From Coleofasciculus sp. S288 (GTDB lineage Bacteria; Cyanobacteriota; Cyanobacteriia; Cyanobacteriales; Coleofasciculaceae), in NCBI GenBank assembly GCA_020216575.1, contig JAIUYC010000172.1, forward strand, positions 1 to 7,245: a stretch of 7,245 nucleotides of DNA, given 5' to 3'. Positions 1 through 5,900 of the stretch are shown in pieces (position 1 is the first letter of the stretch; every line of letters begins with the position of its first letter). The notes under the pieces are model-generated. The model made no database searches and had not been told where the DNA came from. It was given only the letters and a program-made list of their open reading frames with translations. Position numbers and translations under genes: made by a program.

Positions 1-198
1 AGCATGGGTCAGACGCCTCAAGGTTTGCGCCTTTTCTGGAGTGATTGGTCTGGAACCGGATAAGCCCAACATTGTTCGGGCTTGACCCATTAAGGGAATG
101 ACATCTGCTAGGGGTGTATCCGGAGACGTGGTCAGGGGATGAGGGTCGATTAGAGCCTCAAGGGCAGGTAGAGCGATAGGGGGGGTGTCAGGCTGCAT
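1..198 (-). CDS. CBS-domain signalling protein, N-terminal fragment
   Basis: Sixty-six codons are present; the gene runs off the left edge. The start is the ATG at 198-196, the first ATG after an in-frame stop at 216-214. The protein begins MQPDTPPIALPALEALIDPH and continues with PLTTSPDTPLADVIPLM. This matches the first strand and helix of a CBS domain as found at the N-terminus of large cyanobacterial sensor proteins (CBS followed by PAS, GAF, GGDEF or histidine kinase modules), where 'HPLTVSPDTPL.DAI.LM' is the usual wording. In that family the paired CBS domains bind adenine nucleotides and act as an input module. The downstream output domain is outside the window, so the enzyme class cannot be told. 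No good ribosome binding site is visible. The family assignment rests on about 20 residues and is moderately secure. Confidence 0.6.
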   Translation of the reverse strand, partial: MQPDTPPIALPALEALIDPHPLTTSPDTPLADVIPLMGQARTMLGLSGSRPITPEKAQTLRRLTHA

Positions 199-245
199 AG
201 GAAGTTTATGGTTTCACGCTGCGGATAGATGCAGCCCCTACTGTC

Positions 246-275
246 TTTATACTTCATAATTTTTTGTACTATCAG
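246..275 (-). promoter_or_regulatory. Possible promoter of the CBS-domain gene
   Basis: Read on the minus strand, TATAAA (251-246) matches the -10 consensus at 5 of 6 positions. CTGATA lies 18 bp upstream (275-270) and matches -35 at 4 of 6. The segment is very AT-rich and lies about 50 bp before the ATG at 198. In such AT-rich DNA a match of this quality can occur by chance. Confidence 0.3.
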
Positions 276-396
276 AAAAATTACTTAAATTCTTAAAAAA
301 AATTTAGATTTTTTGCAGAATAATCCTCAAATCTACGGATTGACAAAATGGATTGAGTGTGTTTTGAGGGTGGAAGCGATCGCACAGTTCGGAGTG

Positions 397-426
397 AGGA
401 CTTTAGTCCTAATTCCCTGTTCCCTG
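397..426. repeat. Palindrome AGGACTTTAGTCCT followed by TTCCCTG heptamers
   Basis: AGGACT (397-402) and AGTCCT (405-410) are perfect inverted arms around TT. Two tandem TTCCCTG heptamers follow (413-419 and 420-426). Short tandem heptamers of this kind are common in intergenic DNA of filamentous cyanobacteria. Nothing shows a function here; they mark this spacer as repeat-rich accessory DNA. Confidence 0.65.
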
Positions 427-474
427 TTTTGTTGACACTCCGCCGACTGATGATTTAGCGATCGCATTCCATAT

Positions 475-624
475 TCAGAATTGCCTCGCTGGCGCGTCTA
501 TTAACTGTAGCAATCGCTGTCGGAGTGTCTCTAAGCCCAAGCGCTGCGTGGCTGAAATGAAGACGGCATAAGGATACAGTTGCTGTGCCTGTGCCAGTGT
601 GTCAGAATCCACGCGATCGATCTT
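475..624 (-). pseudogene. hflX: Remnant of the C-terminal end of GTPase HflX
   Basis: Reading from 624 down to the TGA at 477-475 gives 49 residues with no stop and no start codon of their own. They begin KIDRVDSDTL, like the guanine-specificity motif NKxD (G4) of a GTPase. They continue to AVFISATQRLGLETLRQRLL, which resembles the G5 'SA' loop and final helix of cyanobacterial HflX, a ribosome-associated GTPase. The codon before KID is TAA where the family has AAC or AAT for Asn, and no G1 to G3 motifs are found upstream, so this is a detached 3' end and not a gene. No functional product is expected. It lies between the WD40 scar and the spacer, which indicates a deletion or recombination junction near 625-640. 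Identification is from memory of the family and was not checked by alignment. Confidence 0.6.
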
Positions 625-679
625 TTAAATCCTCTTGTTGTGACTGATACACAAGCTTTTCCCAAAGCGTGAGCAGATA

Positions 680-771
680 ACCATCAGGAGTGAAAGCAAC
701 TGGCTAAATCCCGTTGGTGTGTCCTTGCGAAACTTCAGGCACTAACCATTGCGAACATTCCATATCGTCTT
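680..771 (-). pseudogene. Decayed WD40-repeat segment
   Basis: Two minus-strand frames give pieces of one WD40 repeat. In one frame, 771-733 reads KTIWNVRNG-stop-CLK, like the end of a blade (IRLWNVRTGECLK). In the other, 724-680 reads GHTNGI-stop-PVAFTPDG, like the start of the next blade (GHTNGINSVAFSPDG). The pieces follow each other in the right order but need one frameshift, and each carries an in-frame stop, so the segment is dead. The second frame is also the frame of the NB-ARC gene just upstream. This suggests the segment was once the 3' part of that gene, since NB-ARC proteins of cyanobacteria commonly end in WD40 propellers. The segment fades out by about 630, where the HflX-like remnant begins. 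Confidence 0.65.
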
Positions 772-775
772 TTGC

Positions 776-2191
776 TTAAGTCTTGACCAAATCAGAGTGG
801 GTAAAACGTTTTAGATGAGTTGATTCTAGGTTAAAATACTGATTTAAATCTTCAATCTTGACCTCTTTAATTTCTTGACAAACTTTGCTTCTTAATTGAG
901 TAATAATGTACTCCCTAATAACAGGTTTTTGGGTAAAGCGATCGGCATTAAATTCAATCATTGACCGACGTTGTAAAGCTGCTAGTATCTGTAGGAGTTG
1001 TCCAGATGATAGATGAGAATTTAAGTCTCGTTGTAATTCCTCAAACGACATGGGTTCTTGATTGATAGCTAGCCAGGACATCACTTCTTGTTCTAGGTGA
1101 CTTAGACGCCGGAACTGCTGCTCTAGAAGGGCGCGAATATCATCAAAAATAAACGAATCCCTGTTTAAAAATTCCAGGAAACAAGAAATACTGCCACCAA
1201 AATAATTTCTGACTGCTGAAGCCACTAGTTTTAACGCCAAGGGATTCCCAGCATAATGTGAAATCACTGCCCTCCACTCCTTGTCCGATCCAGTAAATGA
1301 ACCCTTTGCAGAAAAAAGGTTTCGTCCTTCAGCTTCGGGCAATCCCTTCAGGTGTAAAGAGCGAACGGGTAGGGTTTCGCCTTCTAATTCAGCTAGTCCT
1401 TGTAGTTTCTCGCCAGACGTTAGCATCAAGCAGCTCTTATGAAGTGTTTCTCCCACACATTTAAATAACTGGCCGTATCCTTCATAGCCATTTTGATAGA
1501 CTCCTGTGCATGAAGTGAAGTGATTCCCAAGAGAATCACCATTCTGTAAAATTGCCTCAGCATTATCTAGAATTAGCAAACACCGATGAGAACGCAAGTA
1601 CTTGAGTAAGCGCAAGATTTGGCTGTCCAAGTTGTTAGGCAAATCTGTTTCCTGACGCTCACAGAGAAATTGAATCAGTTCTGCTAGTATCTCTTCTACA
1701 GGAGGAGCATGAAGAAGACTTCGCCAAATAATAAACTCAAATTCATGTTGAATCCGCTGGGCAAGCTTCGCGGCCAGAGCGGTTTTGCCCATCCCCCCCA
1801 TACCAAAAATTTCTACTAAGCGGCAGTTGTCCCGCACAATCCATTGCTCTAGAGTAGTAAGTTCGGACGTGCGACCGTAGAAAATTGATACATCCGGTGC
1901 TTTACCCCAATCTTTGCGATCGCGTCCCTCAACAATTTCGTTCCAGTTCAATCCCAGAACCTGGCAGTACGCCTTAAACGCCTCAGCATTAATCGGGTGC
2001 TTGCCTGCTAGAAACCGTTTCCAAGTGGATTCTGAAATGCCAGATGCCAGAACCCCTTCTTCTTCCCAGGAGATACCTAAAACTAGACTGGCTTCCTCAA
2101 GCCACCTAAAATCATAAACTGCCCATCCCTTTTCTTTCCGAGTCTGCTTAACTTTGGCTAGTCCTCGTTGAGATGCTTTGAGAGTGGTCAT
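776..2191 (-). CDS. NB-ARC ATPase, probably truncated at the C-terminus
   Basis: The product is 471 residues from the ATG at 2191-2189. That start is chosen over one nine codons upstream because it begins MTTLKASQRGLAKV, the usual N-terminus of this cyanobacterial family, and has GAGG nine bases before it. Residues 1-88 form a helical HTH-like domain (ISESTWKRFLAGK, INAEAFKAYCQVLGLNW). The NB-ARC part has the P-loop GMGGMGKT (130-137), Walker B LLILDN (205-210), GYEGYGQLF (235-243) and GNPLAL (315-320). A winged-helix region ends with RFTQKPVIREYI (418-429). Such STAND ATPases act as nucleotide-driven signalling switches whose C-terminal repeats sense a ligand. Here the protein stops soon after the winged helix, and decayed WD40 sequence lies just past the stop. 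The sensor motif usually TSR reads TSG (258-260). The stub may be non-functional or reduced to a regulator. No role in the neighbouring lanthipeptide locus can be shown. Confidence 0.85.
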   Translation of the reverse strand: MTTLKASQRGLAKVKQTRKEKGWAVYDFRWLEEASLVLGISWEEEGVLASGISESTWKRFLAGKHPINAEAFKAYCQVLGLNWNEIVEGRDRKDWGKAPDVSIFYGRTSELTTLEQWIVRDNCRLVEIFGMGGMGKTALAAKLAQRIQHEFEFIIWRSLLHAPPVEEILAELIQFLCERQETDLPNNLDSQILRLLKYLRSHRCLLILDNAEAILQNGDSLGNHFTSCTGVYQNGYEGYGQLFKCVGETLHKSCLMLTSGEKLQGLAELEGETLPVRSLHLKGLPEAEGRNLFSAKGSFTGSDKEWRAVISHYAGNPLALKLVASAVRNYFGGSISCFLEFLNRDSFIFDDIRALLEQQFRRLSHLEQEVMSWLAINQEPMSFEELQRDLNSHLSSGQLLQILAALQRRSMIEFNADRFTQKPVIREYIITQLRSKVCQEIKEVKIEDLNQYFNLESTHLKRFTHSDLVKT

Positions 2192-2200
2192 GGCAACGAA

Positions 2201-2204
2201 CCTC
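2201..2204 (-). promoter_or_regulatory. Ribosome binding site deciding the NB-ARC start
   Basis: GAGG on the minus strand lies nine bases before the ATG at 2191-2189. It would fall inside the coding region if translation began at the upstream ATG at 2218, so it supports the shorter protein. Confidence 0.6.
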
Positions 2205-2303
2205 AAAGAACAATGCAACTGTAGAACTTATTGCCCCTTGTCTTGGCTTTTTATGCACTACATGCGTTTACCCTTGGATTGAGCGATCGTCAAGCTCAGC
2301 TCT

Positions 2304-2334
2304 ACTGACCTTTCTGTGAGCAGAAACTGACCTT
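2304..2334 (+). promoter_or_regulatory. Operator-like element: hairpin flanked by direct repeats
   Basis: ACTGACCTT occurs at 2304-2312 and again at 2326-2334, 22 bp apart, which is two helical turns. Between them TTTCTG (2311-2316) and CAGAAA (2321-2326) are perfect inverted arms around TGAG. Direct repeats at a two-turn spacing are typical of dimeric response-regulator sites, and the inner palindrome suits a dimeric repressor. The element lies 58-88 bp before the precursor start in the divergent region, so it could act on either gene. A TTGACG (2293-2288, minus strand) with only a weak -10 (TAAACG, 2270-2265) is the best NB-ARC promoter seen; no convincing precursor promoter was found. Function is inferred. 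Confidence 0.4.
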
Positions 2335-2336
2335 AC

Positions 2337-2355
2337 ACAATCCGTACAAATCCGT
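2337..2355 (+). repeat. Direct repeat ACA(A)ATCCGT phased at 10 bp
   Basis: ACAATCCGT (2337-2345) is followed at once by ACAAATCCGT (2346-2355); the shared core AATCCGT repeats at exactly 10 bp. One-turn phasing places both copies on the same DNA face. It lies about 37-55 bp before the precursor ATG, close to where a promoter or the 5' leader would be. It could be a binding site or chance. Confidence 0.35.
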
Positions 2356-2391
2356 GATTCTGGAGGTGTAGTTAATCAAGAGAGACGAGAC

Positions 2392-2712
2392 ATGTCTACA
2401 GAAAACGTTGAAAAGTTTTTCTTCCAAGATGTTGAGAACGATTCAGCCCTGCAAGCGTCCCTGAAAGCGGCAAGTGACAGTGGCAGCTTTGCTCAACAGG
2501 CTGTTCAGCTCGGTCAAGAAAAGGGTTACAGTTTCACCGCAGAGGAGGTGGAAGCCGTTATGACTGCGATAGAAACGTACTCTGACGAGGAAGAACTCAG
2601 TGAAAGGGAGCTTGAAAGCGTTGCTGGTGGAGGCTTTTCACAGGGGTTTGGTTGCGTGGGATTTCGAGGAATTACTAAAGGCATGATTTGCGATTGGATC
2701 AGGAGAAGATAG
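2392..2712 (+). CDS. lanA: Lanthipeptide precursor with Nif11-type leader
   Basis: The 106-residue product has the layout of a Nif11-derived ribosomal peptide precursor. Residues 1-80 are an acidic helical leader (VEKFF, DSALQASLKAA, GYSFTAEEVEAVM) ending LSERELESVAGG, the double-glycine site cut by C39-peptidase transporters. The core starts at Gly81, or Phe82 if cleavage follows the third Gly. It is 26 residues long, rich in Gly and Phe, with net charge about +4 and a final Arg-Arg-Arg. It contains one Ser (83), one Thr (95) and two Cys (88, 100), arranged as SQGFGC and TKGMIC. Both are S/T-x4-C units, able to form one lanthionine and one methyllanthionine ring. The adjacent lanM supports this role. 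The ribosome binding site is weak (AAGAGA, 2379-2384); a better GGAGG at 2362-2366 is too far from the ATG. Ring topology is inferred, and an antimicrobial role is possible but not shown. Confidence 0.9.
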   Translation: MSTENVEKFFFQDVENDSALQASLKAASDSGSFAQQAVQLGQEKGYSFTAEEVEAVMTAIETYSDEEELSERELESVAGGGFSQGFGCVGFRGITKGMICDWIRRR

Positions 2713-2713
2713 A

Positions 2714-2760
2714 AAGGATAACAGTTAAGCAGACTTAGCTTTTCAGTACAAATTATCCTT
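2714..2760 (+). other. Stem-loop just after the precursor stop
   Basis: AAGGATAA (2714-2721) pairs perfectly with TTATCCTT (2753-2760). Inside the loop, AAGC (2727-2730) can pair with GCTT (2738-2741). There is no T-tract after the stem, so it is not a classical terminator. Lying two bases after the stop codon, it could protect the 3' end of the short precursor mRNA or pause transcription. Confidence 0.45.
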
Positions 2761-2774
2761 ATCTGTTTATGGAT

Positions 2775-2790
2775 TATTACCTTTGTAATA
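2775..2790 (+). other. Small inverted repeat TATTAC-CTTT-GTAATA
   Basis: Six-base perfect arms (2775-2780 and 2785-2790) flank a four-base loop. The stem is AT-rich and weak as RNA. As DNA it could be a protein-binding palindrome upstream of lanM. Its TAATAT (2786-2791) resembles a -10 box, but no -35 lies at the right distance. Confidence 0.35.
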
Positions 2791-2853
2791 TTGCCTTAAA
2801 TGGGAAAGTTAACCTGTGAAGTATTTCTGCTTGACTTGCCAGTTAATCTTTAG

Positions 2854-2903
2854 ACCAGCCAGTGCCAAGCGTTCCTATTAATGTTTGCTGGCTGGTTTTT
2901 TTT
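2854..2903 (+). terminator. Rho-independent terminator or attenuator before lanM
   Basis: ACCAGCCAG (2854-2862) pairs perfectly with CTGGCTGGT (2888-2896), and a run of eight T follows (2896-2903). The 25-base loop is longer than usual, but a 9-bp GC-rich stem plus T8 is a strong signal. It lies between precursor and synthetase. In many peptide operons such an element lets the precursor mRNA be abundant while a minority of transcripts read through into the enzyme gene. An upstream GCCAG (2838-2842) could pair with CTGGC of the right arm, giving an alternative fold; a regulated switch is speculation. Confidence 0.75.
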
Positions 2904-2934
2904 AGCCTACCTCATCACAATTTTACTTATTATC

Positions 2935-5900
2935 ATGACAGTAACTCAAGGTGTTCTGGCACAGATTGTAGCCCAGAGTAGCTCTCTATCCGAACGTCTC
3001 AATCACGAGTTTTTCAAGGTTGATGCAGTTCAATCGAGCGAACAACAAATCATTGATAAGCGCCTAACCCATTGGTGTCAGGTTGTTGCTCAGGGCAACT
3101 GGGAAAAATTTCAGAAGCGGCTGCATTGGGATGGGTGGGATATTAATACAATTCATCCAGTGCTGGGAGTGTTGCCTGTTGCAGATGGTCAAGTTCTACC
3201 GAGTTGGGCAGAGACTTTAAGAGAGATTATTCAAACTGCATCAGAACCGATATTTCAGGATGAATCCAAAATCCAACATCTAAAATCTAAAGATCCGATT
3301 GACCCTGAAGAGCCATTGCCGTTTGAAGACGTTATGCTACCAGTCCTGTGGACGGCACGGCAGAAATTACTCACTTATCTGGGTTCTGTATCATTATTTC
3401 CCTCTCAACTGCTCTGTGAGAAAGCCTATCTAGCACTGGAGCGTAACTTGCTCGCTCAGCTTGTGCATCTTTGTGCGAAAACTCTAGAATTTGAATTTTC
3501 TCGTTTCCGTCCTCTTGGGTACAAATACCTGTATCTTTTGGTAAACGCAGCGCCTGATACGGCTGATAAAACTTACTACAATGCCTTTGTGCAGAAACTT
3601 CTACAAGATGGGTTGCTAGGTTTTTTCCAAAATTATCCGGTGCTGGCTAGATTGATAGCAACTTCAATTGATTTCTGGGTGGAAGCGACAGCGGAATTTC
3701 TACAACGTCTAGAGGCTGATTTACCTGACATCAAACAAACGTTCATTTGCCAAAGTCAGCAGATAGAAAAAAAGGTTATCTCCAATTGGGGCTTAGGAAA
3801 AGTTATTGAAATCAAGCCAGGTTTATCAGATTCCCACAATCGAGGGCGCTCTGGCATCGCGATAACGTTTGAATCTGGACTGAAGCTCGTCTACAAACCC
3901 AAAGACTTGGGATTAGAGGTGTTCTACGGGCAGTTTTTAACCTGGTGCAACCAGCACGGCGTTCCTTTACCCTTGAAAGTTCTGAACGTTCTCGATCGCC
4001 AAGACTATGGTTGGGTGGAATATGTGGAGCAATTGCCCTGTGAGGATGAAGCCGCAGCACGGCGGTTCTATCAGCGGGCAGGGATGTTGCTATGCATTCT
4101 GTATGTTCTGGGAGGAACGGACTGTCACAACGAGAATTTAATTGCTAGTGGCGAACACTTGGTGCTGGTTGACATGGAAACGTTGATGCACCACGAGGTG
4201 AGAGTTATGGAAGATTTGTGGTTAACAACACTTACTCAAACCGCAAGCGATCGCCAATTTTGGCACTCGGTTCTCCGCACGGGCTTATTGCCTCGATGGA
4301 ATTTTAGTAAAGATGACCGCATCGCTTACGATATCAGCGGTTTGGGGAACATTGCCCCCCAGCAAATTCCCTGGCGCGTACCGCTATGGAAGTCTGTTAA
4401 TACCGATGACATGCACCTCGCCTATAAAACCATAGCGATACCAGTTGATAAAAACGTGCCGATATTGAACGGAAAACCCTTATCCCCAAACGACTATCTG
4501 GAGGAGTTGGTTGAAGGATTTGAGCAGATGTATCGCTTCTTGTGCAACCAGCGAGAGGTTCTTCTAGCTGATAACAGTCCCTTAACAGAGCTACAATCAC
4601 AGCAGGTGCGATTTGTGTTCCGCGATACTAATGTATATGGAGTAATTTTACAAAAAGCGCTTACTCCCAAATTCCTGCGTGATGGCATTGACTACAGCAT
4701 CGAACTGGATGTGCTAGCCCGTGCATTTTTAACGGATGGAGATAAGCCGACGGCTTGGCCAATTTTGCATTCAGAATTGAAGGCGATGGAGCAGTTAGAT
4801 ATTCCCTACTTTGGTGCCAACTCGGATAGCGACGCCCTCACTGTCGGCGTTCTCGAACCCATCGAACGATATTTTAAAGAACCTAGCGATCGCTCACTCA
4901 TCTGCCAGCTTCAACAGCTCGATGAAACAGATTTAGCCCAGCAAGTGGCGATTATCCGAGGGACGTTTCATGCCAGAGTAGCACGAACACCTGGAACTGA
5001 GCAGGCAAAAGCCTCTGAGGCATCGACCCTTCTCGCTGCTGATTTCTCTCGCATCAGCCCCTTGAGCACCCAACAGTTACTCGAACAAGCCAGTCATATT
5101 GCTTGGGAAATTCAGGAACGAGCCATCCGTGCAACGGATAGCAGCGTTAACTGGATTGGCTTAGGCTACCTTTCCAATGCCGATCGCTTCCAACTCCAAC
5201 CTTTGGGTGAGAGTCTCTACGATGGTAGCTGCGGCGTGGCTTTGTTTCTAGCCGCTTTAGATTATCTCAGGGACAGTACTGAGTTTCATAACTTAGCATT
5301 GGGCGCTTTAGCATCCTTGCGGAAGGTTTTGCAGTCAGCCGATGCCCCGTCTACCCGAAGGTTTGCTCGCGAAGTTGGCATTGGTGGAGCGGCGGGACTG
5401 GGTTCTATTGTTTATTCTTTGGTCAAAATTAGCCGATTTTTGCAAAAACCAGCCCTTTTGGCAGAAGCCGAGCAAGCTGCCAGGGCAATCTCACCGGAAC
5501 TTATTGCTGCCGATCGCCAACTAGACTTGATGACAGGAGCAGCCGGAGCAATCTTAGGGCTATTGGCTCTCTATCACGAAACAGCCGAGCCAATGCTCAT
5601 AGAGAAAGCGATCGCTTGCGGTCAGCATTTATTAGAACATCAAATTAGTGTGAATGGTTCCCCCAAAGCTTGGAACGCTCTTGAGAAGAAGCCGTTAACA
5701 GGTTTCTCTCACGGTGCAGCGGGCATCGCCTATGCTCTGCTTCGGCTTTATGCTGTCACGCAAGACAATGCCTATCTAGAAGCAGCTGAAGAAGGAATTG
5801 CTTATGAACGTCACGTTTTCTCTCGATCTGCTAACAACTGGCCTGACTTCCGTTCCTTTGCTGAACAAAATGGTCAACCTGGGTTTATGGTTGGCTGGTG

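Larger units (their letters stand above)
199..474. other. Gene-free spacer
   Basis: No supportable reading frame is seen on either strand. It holds an AT-rich tract (about 245-330), two HIP1 octamers (376-383 and 459-466), and the palindrome plus tandem heptamers listed separately. A TTGACA at 340-345 on the plus strand has no matching -10 and no plus-strand gene behind it, so it is not called a promoter. Confidence 0.6.

Noticed and set aside
340..368. TTGACA as a plus-strand promoter
   Set aside because: No -10 box at 16-18 bp and no plus-strand gene downstream.
397..426. CRISPR-like repeat or terminator
   Set aside because: Only two heptamers with no spacers, and the short palindrome has a two-base loop with no T-tract.
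1914..2117. 67-codon plus-strand frame inside the NB-ARC gene
   Set aside because: It is a shadow of a strongly conserved minus-strand domain, with no start signal.
2769..2819. Small frame of 16 codons (MDYYLCNIALNGKVNL) between lanA and lanM as a second precursor
   Set aside because: No leader, no GG site, no ribosome binding site; it overlaps the inverted repeat at 2775-2790.
2881..2934. Hydrophobic N-terminal extension of LanM that looks like a membrane helix or signal anchor
   Set aside because: It is the translation of the terminator arm and T-tract; LanM enzymes are cytosolic and the family N-terminus fits the ATG at 2935.
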